Source: AV80 sp035536995 (GTDB lineage Bacteria; Verrucomicrobiota; Verrucomicrobiia; Chthoniobacterales; UBA10450). From it: 64,000 bases of DNA. The position numbers were made by a program, and so were the translations under genes. Each line of letters starts with the position of its first letter. Position 1 is the stretch's first letter. Shown one piece after another: positions 23,892 to 32,865 of this stretch. A model generated the notes under the pieces. That model did no database searches. It was not told the origin of the DNA and worked only from the letters and a program-made list of their open reading frames with translations. Where the stretch lies: NCBI GenBank assembly GCA_035536995.1, contig DATLNB010000011.1:1-64000 (forward strand), read 5' to 3'.

Positions 23892-24033
23892 CCAGTGCAG
23901 CAGGCACGCCGGGACTAAAGCGCGGACTGGGGCAAAGCGAATTCCGGATCGACCGCGCCCGGACAACCGCCAGTGCCGGAGGCACGCCGGAATAAAGCGC
24001 GGAGTGGAGCGAAGCGGAACTCCGGGTGAACCC
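23892..24033. repeat. Two further single arms of the same repeat
   Basis: Arm copies at 23892-23950 (degenerate: CAGTGCAGCAGGCACGCC, GGGACTAAAGCGCGGACT) and 23971-24033 (near consensus). With the composite element they fill the ~570 bp gene-free gap between mlaD and the gene at 24122. Confidence 0.75.
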
Positions 24034-24121
24034 CACAAACAAGCAAAAGCCTGTAAGGGCGGCGGAACCCTCTACGGCCCAACGTTACATCTGACCGAAC
24101 GGGCTGGAACGAATTGCTTCG

Positions 24122-24793
24122 GTGAGCAAAGAAGCTACGTCCGGGGCAATTCGCTGCCGCCGAAAGTTCCTCCGTTTTTTCAAAAAAGGATTTCGAGACG
24201 AGACCTATCTGGCCTGGGAGCGCGACTACAAGCGGGAGACGCACCAGCGTTGGGAAGAGGCGTTGAATCGTGAAGAGTTTCGACGCCTTCTCGATGAGGG
24301 TGAATACGCCGAAATCGCCGCGCGCGCCGTCCGAACCGAACAGCGCTCACGTCACAGCATGATTTTCTCTTTCGAGAAGATGGCGCTTCGCGACGCAGTC
24401 AAATCGGCGGTCGGTGCGCGCGCCTTCGCTACCGGTCTCTACGATTTTCTCCATGGTTCCGGGAGTGACGAAACACGATTTGAGCGCTGGTGCGAAGCGG
24501 TATCGGGCTTGCCGCGACGGCAGACCCGGGTGTTGACCTGGCCGCTGGTGACCGTGTTCTCGTTCATTGCCCAACCGGAGAAGCACATTTTCCTGAAACC
24601 GAACGTGACGAAGATTGCGGCGGAGAAATACGGCTTCGACTTCCCGTACCAGTCGAAGCCGAACTGGGACACCTATAAGAGCCTGCTCGAGTTCGCCGCG
24701 CAGGTTCGGCAGGATAACCGCGATCTGAAGCCGCGCGACATGATCGACCTGCAATCCTTTATCTGGGTCCAGGGCTCGGATGAGTATGCGTAG
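24122..24793 (+). CDS. Conserved-looking protein of unknown function
   Basis: This 223-residue soluble protein starts at GTG (MSKEATSGAIRCRRKFLRFF). It has a basic head (RKFLRFFKKGFRDE), a charged helical middle (DYKRETHQRWEEALNREEFR) and a tail rich in aromatic residues (FLKPNVTKIAAEKYGFDFPY, DMIDLQSFIWVQGSDEY). No catalytic motif is recognised. The C-terminal wording feels like a widespread uncharacterised family, but I cannot name it. Codon usage looks native. It is flanked by repeats on both sides and has no operon partner. Confidence 0.7.
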   Translation: MSKEATSGAIRCRRKFLRFFKKGFRDETYLAWERDYKRETHQRWEEALNREEFRRLLDEGEYAEIAARAVRTEQRSRHSMIFSFEKMALRDAVKSAVGARAFATGLYDFLHGSGSDETRFERWCEAVSGLPRRQTRVLTWPLVTVFSFIAQPEKHIFLKPNVTKIAAEKYGFDFPYQSKPNWDTYKSLLEFAAQVRQDNRDLKPRDMIDLQSFIWVQGSDEYA

Positions 24794-24863
24794 TCGCACC
24801 ATGTCTCTGTAGCCGCTTCGCTGTGCGAAGCGCATCCGTGGCGAACGCGGCGCCGCTTGCGAT

Positions 24864-24921
24864 CAAGGAGCGGCGGTTTCCAAACCGCCGAAGAGGGCGA
24901 TTTGGAAATCGCCCCTCCTTG
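24864..24921. repeat. Double hairpin repeat (CAAGGAGCGGCGGTTTCC...)
   Basis: The outer bases CAAGGAG / CTCCTTG pair. Inside are two hairpins, CGGCGGTTTCCAAACCGCCG and GGGCGATTTGGAAATCGCCC. It lies between the unknown gene (+) and the convergent metallo-beta-lactamase-fold gene and may terminate both. Confidence 0.65.
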
Positions 24922-24971
24922 TGAAGAGACGACGAGTTCCGCTCCGCTGTGTGAAGCTACCGGCTGGAGAA

Positions 24972-26492
24972 TCAGGCACGTCTCACGACTGACGGCTGTG
25001 GGACACCGGACGAATCGAGGGCATAAGCATACGCTTCTTTCATCCCGAGATTGGCGCTGTCGGTGTAAACCAGAAGGCGTTTCCCGTTCGTCCGCGTTTT
25101 CACGATGCCGTAATTCGACCGGCTAAACCCGTAGAAGTTGCCGCGGGCTTTTTCTTTTTTTGTCTTGGGGTTGGCCAGCTTCGACACGCCCTCGACGTTG
25201 AAGAAAGCGACCAGCTCAGTTACAAAAACCAGCGGCTCCGGGACACGCGCCCACTTGCCGAGGGCTCCGACTAAAGTCGCGCGCGGATGGATGTAATCCT
25301 TCCGGGCGCTTTCGTCGCCGCTCGAAACGATGCTGACGATTGGCGAAACCGCCTGAAAGAACGCGCCCGAAAAATCGGCGGAGCCGTGGTGCGGCACTTT
25401 GAATACTTCCGACATCAGATTGAGGCGGCCGGCATTGTGTTCGCGGGTGAGGAAACGGCTCGCCTCATCATTGAGATCGCCGCTGAACAGATAGCTGAAT
25501 CCGCCATAGACGAGGCGGAACACAACCGAGTGGCCGTTGATCGTATGCGACGCGGAGAGGCCCCTAAATTCTTCTTCGCCCAGACTCAGGGATTCGTGTC
25601 CGATCCGCGGTCCTGTCGGCGGCTTTCCCAGAAAACGCAGCGCCGGTTTCCCGTCCACCTCCGTCGGCAGCGGCCCAAGCACCTCGATCCGCAGGTCCCC
25701 CGTGTTGAAAAACGCGAAGGCGTCGTTGTCGCCGATCTGCAAGCGCCGGAATTCGATCGGTGCGCGTTGATTGTAAGTCGCCAGTGCGCCCTTCCATGCC
25801 TTGAAGAACTTGTTCATCTCGCTGTCCGGGACGTTCAGCAGATGGTCTTCAAGCCCGGTGACGAAAACTTTCTTCCCAACTTTCTTGGTTGCGCCGAGCT
25901 GTTCGATTTCCGGGCGCGAGTCGGGCCGTTTCACGATCCCGTTGTGATAGTACCGCTTCGGCTGAATAAAAATCCGCTTCCGCGCGGTCTCGTTCCGCTC
26001 GGACTTGAGGATCTCGGGCAACCCGGCGAAGTGATCGGCGTCGCCGTGGGTGACGAGGATACAGGCGATCTCTTTCGGATTTTCGGCGGTGGTGCCGCGA
26101 AACCGGCCGGCCAGATAACGGGCAAAAAGCTGGTTATCGCCGCCATCGATCAGGATCACTTTGCCGTCCGGCGACTCGATGACCGAGCCGTCGCCCTGCT
26201 GCACATCCACGCAATTGACCTTCAGGACGTCGCTGTCCGCGCGCCGCCGGACGATGTCGGCGGCTTTGATTCCGGACGACTTCGAGGGCTCGATGAATCC
26301 GCTTTTTATGACGGGCAACACACTGCCGTCCTTCTGCTGATTGAAATAGACGGTCTCGACCTCGAGGCCTGTCGCGGTTTGTTTCGTGACCTCCACTTCG
26401 TCGCCCCAGGCGAGGGTGCGGAGCAGTTTCTTGCGCCCGGGCTCAGCCCAGACATCGGCGAGATCGACGTTGATGACGGAGGGGCTGCTCAT
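24972..26492 (-). CDS. ComEC/Rec2-like metallo-beta-lactamase-fold protein
   Basis: This 506-residue protein lacks membrane segments. Residues ~1-70 form a small N-terminal region (ADVWAEPGRKKLLRTLAWGD ... FIEPS) that may be SH3-like. The hydrolase domain begins near 90 with KVNCVDVQQGDGSVIESPDG, the metal motif THGDADHFAGL (148-158), SYLFSGDLNDEASRFL and VPHHGSADFSG. This is the layout of the ComEC C-terminal nuclease-like domain, which occurs in many stand-alone proteins. Nuclease or phosphodiesterase activity is possible; the substrate is unknown. It is followed (upstream on this strand) by the large FAD oxidase after 80 bp. Confidence 0.8.
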   Translation of the reverse strand: MSSPSVINVDLADVWAEPGRKKLLRTLAWGDEVEVTKQTATGLEVETVYFNQQKDGSVLPVIKSGFIEPSKSSGIKAADIVRRRADSDVLKVNCVDVQQGDGSVIESPDGKVILIDGGDNQLFARYLAGRFRGTTAENPKEIACILVTHGDADHFAGLPEILKSERNETARKRIFIQPKRYYHNGIVKRPDSRPEIEQLGATKKVGKKVFVTGLEDHLLNVPDSEMNKFFKAWKGALATYNQRAPIEFRRLQIGDNDAFAFFNTGDLRIEVLGPLPTEVDGKPALRFLGKPPTGPRIGHESLSLGEEEFRGLSASHTINGHSVVFRLVYGGFSYLFSGDLNDEASRFLTREHNAGRLNLMSEVFKVPHHGSADFSGAFFQAVSPIVSIVSSGDESARKDYIHPRATLVGALGKWARVPEPLVFVTELVAFFNVEGVSKLANPKTKKEKARGNFYGFSRSNYGIVKTRTNGKRLLVYTDSANLGMKEAYAYALDSSGVPQPSVVRRA

Positions 26493-26572
26493 GGGAGGCA
26501 GCCCAAGTTGTTAGCGACTGGGTCCGCAAATGGCGAGCGAAATCCGGGGCGGGCACCGGGGGCTGGCGGGCG

Positions 26573-29485
26573 CTACAACGCGTCGGCGAGCAGCTCGGCC
26601 ATGTGCTTAGGGCGGACCGGCGTGAGGTGCTCGAGCTGGTGGCGGCAGCTGGTTCCCGAGGCGACGACGATGGTGCCCGGCGGTTGGGCACATACCTGGC
26701 GGACCAATGGCGCCGCCACCTTGAGGGACAAATCGTATTTCTTCTCGAGCGCGCCGAAGGCCCCAGCCATCCCGCAACAACCGGTGTCGAGGAGCGTCGC
26801 GTGCTTCCCCGGCAAACGATTCGCCAGCCGGGCCATGAATCCGGTTTTCACGAGCGACTTGGCGTGACAATGCGAATGGATCACAACGTTTGCCTCCCCG
26901 TTCTTGAATTGAAGCGCAGCCGGCTCGCGCTCCAGCAACTCGTCGACGAAATGCTCAAAGAGATGACAGCGGCCAGCGACCGCCTCGGTCTCCGGCAGTT
27001 TCAGTTCCCGATAATCTTCGACAAACATCGAGTAGCACGACGGCTCGAGGAACAGGATCGGTGCGGCGCTGTTCTCTGCATGGATAAGATCGAGGTTATG
27101 CCGGGCCATTTCGCGGGCGGCTTCGAGATTCCCCTGGCTGAACGCCGGACGCCCGCAGCATTTTCGGCCTCTCACCAGGGTCACGTTGAACCCGAGCGCT
27201 TCCAACACTTTCAGGGCGGCGATCCCAATGTGGGGCTCGTGATAACGGACGAACGTATCGTCCCAGAGAATTACGTCGCCTCGATCATCTCCCGTCCTGT
27301 AGCGACGGTCTATGACCGCCGATCCTGTTTTCTCCGCTGAGGTAGAATCCCCATTTCGGCGGTCATCGACCGCCGTTACAGAAGAAGCGTTTCGGCGGGG
27401 GCGCTTTTGAAACCAGCGATCGAACCGCTCCTTCGCATAATGCGGCAGGGGGCGTTGGTCGGTTAATCCAAGCGTCTTCCTCATCAAGCCGCGGACCAGC
27501 TTTGAATCGAGGCTTGCGTTCGCGATTGCCGGCATCGTGCAGCCGAGGCGGCCTAACAAGTCAACGTTGCTAAGCAGCCTCTCGCGCATGCCGAGCCCAT
27601 CCCGCCGATGCCGCGCGAACATGAGCTCGGCCTTGAGCAGGGCGAGGTTGACGTTCGACGGGCACTCGACCGTGCATGCCTTGCACGACAAACAATTGCT
27701 CAGAGCCGCGTCGAGCTCTTCACTGCGCAAAGGATCATCCTCAAAGCGCAGCTCGAGCGTGGCTCGGATCGCGTTGGCCCGGCCGCGGGTGGACATGTAT
27801 TCCTCGCCGGTCGCGAGGAACGTCGGGCACATGGTCGGCGCGTCTTTTCGGCAGCCGCCGCAGCCGTTGCATTGCTCCAGGTTCCCGATGAAAGACTCGT
27901 CCTTGAAGGCAAAGGCGAGGGTCGGTTCGAAGGGCAACCGCAGCGCGGTCTCTGATTCCACCCGCAGGTGGTTGTCGATTTTGAACCGTCCGTCGCTGAA
28001 GATCTTCCCCGGATTGAACAGGTTCCTGGGATCGAACAGTTGTTTGATCTGCCGCATTACCCCGAGCAATTCCTCGCCTACCTGCTGGGCCATGTACTCG
28101 GTGCGGGCCATTCCCACGCCGTGCTCGGCGGCGAGCGATCCTTTGAACTGCCTGACGAGTGCCGATACCTGGTCCGCAACCTGGCGATACTTCACGAGAT
28201 CGCCGCGGGTATGGAGATCGAGCACGGGGCGCACGTGAAGCAAACCAGTGGCGGCGTGCCCGTAGTAACACACCTCCAGATCGAGCGGCTTCATGATCGA
28301 TTCGAGCCCGGCGACATAAGCCGGTAACTGCGCCGGCCGAACGGCGGCATCCTCAATGAACGCAACCGGCTTGGCTGGGCCTTTGCGTCCTGTGAGAAGT
28401 GAGAGACCGGCCTTACGCATCTGCCAGACCATGTTCATCTCGGCCGGTTTCGTGCAGATCGTCGTCCGTAAACCGAGACGCTTTGCCGCGAGCAGGGCGA
28501 GACGTTCCGCGACGTCGTCGTAGAATTCGACGATCAGGAGCGCTTCACACGGTTTGGTATCGAGCTCCAGTAATTGCCGGGCCGGTTCGAAATGGAGCTG
28601 CCCCTTTGTCTGATCAAAGAGTGGCCGGTCGATGTGCTCGATCGCGGATGGCTTTAGCTCGAGCAGCTCGACCGTTGCCTGCATCGCTTCCGCGACAGAG
28701 GCGAAGAAGACGAGGCCGAGTCCTTTCTCGCGCGGCAACGGCACGATCTTCAATTCCGCTGAGAAGATGGCCGCGAGCGTGCCTTCGCTTCCGCAAAGCA
28801 TGTTGTTCAGGTTACCGGGGTCGCGGAGCCAGCGGGCGAGCGCGTAGCCGGACCAACGCTTTTCCAAGCCGGGAGGCATCCATTCGGCGACTTGATCGGC
28901 ATGCGCCGCGATCAGCTGGTCGATCGTTTCCCGCTGGGCCTGCAGGCTTACATGTTGCGGACCGATCGAGTGAATCGAGCCGTCCGCCATGACCAGCTCC
29001 TGGGAGACGACATGGTCGGCCGTCGTTCCATAGACCGGGACCCGCGCTCCGGAAGAATCGTTGGCGATCATGCCGCCGATAGTGGCGCGCGAGCTTGTCG
29101 CAACATCCGGCCCGAAACAAAAGCCGTGCGGCTTGAGAAACGCGTTCAACTGGTCGAGGACGACGCCAGCGCCGGTGCGGACCGTGCGCGCCTCGACGTG
29201 CAAGTCCGTGATGTGGCGATTGTGGCGCGCGAAATCGACGATCAATCCATCGCCGATTGCGCCGCCCGAGAGCCCGCTTCCGGCCCCGCGGGGAGTCACC
29301 GCAAGCCCGGCATCGGCAGCCGCGCTAATTATCGCGCTGGCCTGCTGGCCGCTGCTTGGAAATGCAACTGCGGCGGGCTCAATCTGATAAAGGGATGCGT
29401 CGGTCGCGTAGAGCTGGCGCGTCAAATCGTCGAAGGCGACCTCGCAATCAGCGTTCTCGAGGGTTGATCGTTGAGCTGAGGTCAT
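26573..29485 (-). CDS. FAD-linked oxidase fused to Fe-S and CCG domains (GlcD/Dld-like)
   Basis: From the ATG of MTSAQRSTLENADCEV the protein has 970 residues; upstream sequence to 29569 includes an intergenic repeat and is not used. In order: a PCMH-type FAD domain (VTPRGAGSGLSGGAIGDG, then TIGGMIANDSSGARVPVYGT), an FAD-oxidase C domain (AAEHGVGMARTEYM), two 4Fe-4S clusters (CNGCGGCRKDAPTMCP near 539, CLSCKACTVECP near 596), and two CCG half-domains (KCCGRPAFSQGN near 773, HSHCHAK near 868, GCCGMAGAFG near 900). Relatives oxidise D-lactate, glycolate or D-2-hydroxyacids and feed electrons to the respiratory chain. Residues ~702-730 are encoded by a palindromic repeat inserted in frame. Confidence 0.9.
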   Translation of the reverse strand: MTSAQRSTLENADCEVAFDDLTRQLYATDASLYQIEPAAVAFPSSGQQASAIISAAADAGLAVTPRGAGSGLSGGAIGDGLIVDFARHNRHITDLHVEARTVRTGAGVVLDQLNAFLKPHGFCFGPDVATSSRATIGGMIANDSSGARVPVYGTTADHVVSQELVMADGSIHSIGPQHVSLQAQRETIDQLIAAHADQVAEWMPPGLEKRWSGYALARWLRDPGNLNNMLCGSEGTLAAIFSAELKIVPLPREKGLGLVFFASVAEAMQATVELLELKPSAIEHIDRPLFDQTKGQLHFEPARQLLELDTKPCEALLIVEFYDDVAERLALLAAKRLGLRTTICTKPAEMNMVWQMRKAGLSLLTGRKGPAKPVAFIEDAAVRPAQLPAYVAGLESIMKPLDLEVCYYGHAATGLLHVRPVLDLHTRGDLVKYRQVADQVSALVRQFKGSLAAEHGVGMARTEYMAQQVGEELLGVMRQIKQLFDPRNLFNPGKIFSDGRFKIDNHLRVESETALRLPFEPTLAFAFKDESFIGNLEQCNGCGGCRKDAPTMCPTFLATGEEYMSTRGRANAIRATLELRFEDDPLRSEELDAALSNCLSCKACTVECPSNVNLALLKAELMFARHRRDGLGMRERLLSNVDLLGRLGCTMPAIANASLDSKLVRGLMRKTLGLTDQRPLPHYAKERFDRWFQKRPRRNASSVTAVDDRRNGDSTSAEKTGSAVIDRRYRTGDDRGDVILWDDTFVRYHEPHIGIAALKVLEALGFNVTLVRGRKCCGRPAFSQGNLEAAREMARHNLDLIHAENSAAPILFLEPSCYSMFVEDYRELKLPETEAVAGRCHLFEHFVDELLEREPAALQFKNGEANVVIHSHCHAKSLVKTGFMARLANRLPGKHATLLDTGCCGMAGAFGALEKKYDLSLKVAAPLVRQVCAQPPGTIVVASGTSCRHQLEHLTPVRPKHMAELLADAL
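27297..27381. repeat. 85-bp palindromic repeat inside the FAD oxidase gene
   Basis: Arms 27297-27321 and 27357-27381 pair at 22 of 25 positions (core CGGTCTATGACCGCCG / CGGCGGTCATCGACCG). It looks like a dispersed intergenic palindrome, yet here it is read through in frame in the linker between the second Fe-S cluster and the first CCG domain (SSVTAVDDRRNGDSTSAE...). Confidence 0.7.
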
Positions 29486-29504
29486 CGCGTTGCTGCAAGT
29501 TACA

Positions 29505-29579
29505 TCGGAGGGACGTGCTTCTGCACGTCCGTGTTCGATTTTGCGTTCAGCCTGGACGTGCAGAAGCACGTTCCTCCGA
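29505..29579. repeat. 26-bp inverted repeat, copy 1 (GGACGTGC family)
   Basis: Arms 29505-29530 and 29554-29579 pair at 25 of 26. It fills the gap between the FAD oxidase start and the end of the first ADOP gene. A second copy is at 57771-57851. Confidence 0.8.
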
Positions 29580-29586
29580 CAAAACG

Positions 29587-32097
29587 CTACTCAGTCCTGA
29601 GCGCTTCGATCGGGTCAACCAGCGTGGCTCGCCGAGCGGGGAGATAGCACGCGAAAAAGGCGACCACAGAAAGGGTGAAGACGGCGCCGATCAAAGCGAC
29701 GGCATCGAGCGAACCGACATTGTAGAGGAGGCTGTTGAGGGCGCGCCCGGCGAGAAAGGCGCCCACCAATCCCGCGAGTAACCCGACGCCGATCAGCGCC
29801 GCGCCCTGCCCGAGGACAAGGCGGAAGACGTCAGCCCGAGCCGCGCCGAGAGCGAGCCGAATCCCGAGCTCGCGGGTCCGCTGGGTTACGCTAAGCGCCA
29901 TCACACCGTATAAACCGATGCTGGCAAGCAGAAGCGCCAACCCGGCGAACGAACCCAGCAAGATCATCGTCAGCCGGCGGGTCGAGAGGCTGGAAGCGAT
30001 GTTGTCCTCCATCGTCGAGATGGCGCCAATCGGTTGGGCCGGGTCGATTGCCTGCACCTCGCGCCGAATCATAGGTACCAGCGCCTTTGGATCGCCGCCG
30101 GTCGTCCGCACGAGGAGCCGATAGCTGCTGGCCGGATTCTGGTCGGACGAGAAATACATGTGAACGAAACCTAGTTTTTCGACGTTGTCTTCACCAGGGG
30201 CTTCGTTCCGCGTCCGCGCGACGACGCCGATCACAGTGAGCGGCGGAAATTTCGCAGCCTCGGCAGGGTTGTCGGCTTCCCGCTGATTGTCATCGATATT
30301 GAGACCGATGGGGTCGCGGCCCGGGAAGTAACGTTGCGCGAAAGTTTCGTCGATGATCACGGAACGCGAACGATTCATGTCCGGTACATCTTCGGGCCCA
30401 AAGGCGCGCCCGCGCAGGATCGGCATTTTCATGGCCTTGAAATAATCGGCCGAAACAATGTTGATCTCAGCCGACGGTTCTTTCCCCGGCTCAGCCGGCG
30501 GGGTGCCGGTGATATGGAAATAGCTGTCCCATTCGCTGTCATCGAACGGGATATTCGCGCCGACCGCGGCTGCTTCGACGCCTGGCAGCACGCGAACCCG
30601 GTCGAGGAGCCGGTTGTAAAACCCGCGGATCTTATCTTCGTCCCAAACGTTGCGGCCTTTCTCGTCGGTCTTGTCGTAGCCGGGCTTGGAGAGATCGATC
30701 GCGCAGAGCAGGATGTTGTCTGGATCGAAGTTGATCGGCGCATTTTGCGCGCGCCAAAAGCTTTTCAAGGTCAGCCCGGCCGCCGCCAGCAGGACGACCG
30801 CGAGAGCGACTTGTGTCACGACCAAAGCAGAGCGGGCCCGCTGACGCGCCATCCCGCCGCTGCCGCCGCGCGTTCCGGCTTCATGTAAAACGGTCGAGAG
30901 CGCTTCCGTGTTGGAGATTTTCCACGCCGGCCAGACGCCGGAAATAATTCCCGCGGTGAGTGCGATCGCGGCAGTGAAGAGCATCGCCATGACGTCGATG
31001 CGCGTTTCCTTGAAACGCGGAATGTGCTGCGGCGCCAGTCCGATAATGGCGTCGAGGCTCCAGATCGCCAGGAGGATGCCGGCCGCCGCACCGAACAACG
31101 CCAGCAATGTGCTTTCGGTCAGAAGCTGGCGGGCCAGCGACCAACGGCTGGCCCCGAGGGCCGCCCGAATCGCCAGCTCTTTTGTGCGAGCAAGCGCGCG
31201 AGCGAGCTGAAGATTGGCGACGTTGGCGCACGCGATCAGGAGGACGCACGAAACCGCGCCGAGGAGCAGATTCAGGCTCTGGCGGTATTCGCCCACTGAG
31301 GCCTCGAGCAATTGCCGAAGGTGCAAGCGCCGGCCGGTATTGGTGTCCGGGTATTGTTTCTCGAGGGCAGCGGCGATCATGTCGAGATCGGCGTTCGCCT
31401 GCTTCATCGAGACGCCCGGTTTCAACCTGCCGAGAGTAGCGAAACCGGGATGATTGCCCCGCTGAAGAACGTTTGGCTCCTTGCGCAGCTCACCCAACGG
31501 CACCCAGATCTGGGCGAGCCGCGGGAATTTCACCTCTTCTGAAAGCACCCCGATGATCTCTCGTTTTGTCCCGTCGACCACGACGTGTTGTCCGAGGACC
31601 TTGGGCGACTTGGCAAAGCGAGTCCGCCAGAGGCTGTCGCTAATCAGGACAACGGGCGCCCCGCCCGGTTGGTCGTCGGCCTCGGTGAAGTCGCGGCCGA
31701 CGAGCGGCTTCATCCCGAGGAGCGTCAGGTAGTTGAAAGTAACGCGGGCGCCGTTGATCCGATCCGGTTGGACGTCCCCGGAGGCGACGGCAAAGTTGAA
31801 AGTTTCCCGCCGGGTCAGGGCAAGATCTGTGAAGCTGCGTTGGCCGGCGCGCCAGTCGAGATAGTTCGGAAGGCTGCAGGACCCGCTCTCGAACGTGTTC
31901 GTGCGTTCGCGGATAATAATGAGGTTTTCCGATTCGGGATACGGCAGCGGCCGGAGGAGCACTGCGTTGACCACACTGAAGATCGCGGTGTTAGCGCCAA
32001 TCCCGAGGGCAAAGGCGAGGATAGCGAGCGCGGCGAACCCGGGTTGTTTCGCCATCATGCGAAACCCGTAGCGGATGTCGGAGAGTAAGGTTTGCAT
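29587..32097 (-). CDS. ADOP permease 1
   Basis: At 836 residues it is the longest of the set. The order is TM1 (ALAILAFALGIGANTAIFSV), first periplasmic domain, three-TM FtsX block (VSCVLLIACANVANLQLARA ... IRAALGASRWSLARQLL), a joining TM (VVTQVALAVVLLAAAGL), second periplasmic domain, and the final FtsX block (LLASIGLYGVMALSVTQRTR, ELGIRLALGAARADVFRLVL) ending PIEALRTE. Extra length is in the second periplasmic domain (SKPGYDKTDEKGRNVWDEDK). It is last in a coupled run: ADOP 2, two membrane genes, then this gene 30 bp on. No ATP-binding motif is present. Confidence 0.9.
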   Translation of the reverse strand: MQTLLSDIRYGFRMMAKQPGFAALAILAFALGIGANTAIFSVVNAVLLRPLPYPESENLIIIRERTNTFESGSCSLPNYLDWRAGQRSFTDLALTRRETFNFAVASGDVQPDRINGARVTFNYLTLLGMKPLVGRDFTEADDQPGGAPVVLISDSLWRTRFAKSPKVLGQHVVVDGTKREIIGVLSEEVKFPRLAQIWVPLGELRKEPNVLQRGNHPGFATLGRLKPGVSMKQANADLDMIAAALEKQYPDTNTGRRLHLRQLLEASVGEYRQSLNLLLGAVSCVLLIACANVANLQLARALARTKELAIRAALGASRWSLARQLLTESTLLALFGAAAGILLAIWSLDAIIGLAPQHIPRFKETRIDVMAMLFTAAIALTAGIISGVWPAWKISNTEALSTVLHEAGTRGGSGGMARQRARSALVVTQVALAVVLLAAAGLTLKSFWRAQNAPINFDPDNILLCAIDLSKPGYDKTDEKGRNVWDEDKIRGFYNRLLDRVRVLPGVEAAAVGANIPFDDSEWDSYFHITGTPPAEPGKEPSAEINIVSADYFKAMKMPILRGRAFGPEDVPDMNRSRSVIIDETFAQRYFPGRDPIGLNIDDNQREADNPAEAAKFPPLTVIGVVARTRNEAPGEDNVEKLGFVHMYFSSDQNPASSYRLLVRTTGGDPKALVPMIRREVQAIDPAQPIGAISTMEDNIASSLSTRRLTMILLGSFAGLALLLASIGLYGVMALSVTQRTRELGIRLALGAARADVFRLVLGQGAALIGVGLLAGLVGAFLAGRALNSLLYNVGSLDAVALIGAVFTLSVVAFFACYLPARRATLVDPIEALRTE

Positions 32098-32127
32098 AGA
32101 TTTCGTCAGGCAGGCTGGAAATTCATT

Positions 32128-32865
32128 TTAGGACGAACGCGGCGTGACATCCTTCCGGCGGAACAGATCGTAATCGCCAACCTTCGCTTCCAACTCAAAG
32201 TGCTCGAGGATGACCTGCTCGGGAGTTTCAGGGCCAAACCACTGCGAAGCGTTGGGCTCCTTCCACCCATTCCAGCGGTGATCCAGGATGAGCCAGTGCG
32301 CACTCTGGACGTCGGTGGCCAGCCGGGAATTGGGACGATTGGCCGAGAGGGGATTCATCTCGATGAAATAGGTGGCCGGGGTGAGCTCCGGCAACAGATG
32401 ATAAATGAAGGCCGCGTTGTGATTGGTCCGGCGAAGATCGGATGGGCCGACGAAGAGCCGCTGCCCCGGCGTGGCGACGTTTGCAACGTAATCGACCAGG
32501 GCCTGCGTGAAAGCTGCGAGCTGTTTTGAGGCAATCGGGAAACTGCGATCGCCGCGGCTGACGAAGGTGGCGTCGTCCTGGCGAGCACCGAATGCGCGGG
32601 CTATTTGCTCACGCGCGTAGCGCAAGGATGCCGGCCGGATCCCGACGACCAGGGCAAGCGAAAGCAACACGCAGAGAAGCAGGCGAGTGGGCGAAGGGGC
32701 AGCTTGCGAGCGGCTGAAAAACGCGCCGAGCGCAATCGGCAGCAGGGCGATCCCCAAAAAACAAACGGGCAGAACATGGTACTGGTCCACGCGCTGGGAA
32801 GCCTGTTGCGTGATCAAGAGGGCGAAGAGGCCCACGGCGAGGAGAGATTGCGCGCGCAGGTTCAT
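32128..32865 (-). CDS. Membrane protein, C-terminal part of a GT39-like glycosyltransferase or separate partner
   Basis: This 245-residue protein starts at the ATG of MNLRAQSLLAVGLF, which overlaps the upstream stop by 4 bp (ATGA). It has three or four membrane segments (SLLAVGLFALLITQQASQR, VCFLGIALLPIALGAFF, LLLCVLLSLALVVGI) and a ~130-residue soluble end (LFVGPSDLRRTNHNAAFIYH, LPELTPATYFIEMNPLSA, QSAHWLILDHRW). The end resembles the C-terminal periplasmic part of GT-C transferases. Two readings fit: two coupled genes, or one ~540-residue protein split by a frameshift in the GAAGAAGAAA run near 32870. Homologs would decide. Confidence 0.6.
   Translation of the reverse strand: MNLRAQSLLAVGLFALLITQQASQRVDQYHVLPVCFLGIALLPIALGAFFSRSQAAPSPTRLLLCVLLSLALVVGIRPASLRYAREQIARAFGARQDDATFVSRGDRSFPIASKQLAAFTQALVDYVANVATPGQRLFVGPSDLRRTNHNAAFIYHLLPELTPATYFIEMNPLSANRPNSRLATDVQSAHWLILDHRWNGWKEPNASQWFGPETPEQVILEHFELEAKVGDYDLFRRKDVTPRSS

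Noticed and set aside
25287..26867. A 526-codon plus-strand frame over the metallo-beta-lactamase-fold gene
   Set aside because: Shadow of the minus-strand gene, which has clear metal motifs; composition is Arg/Asp-rich without domains.
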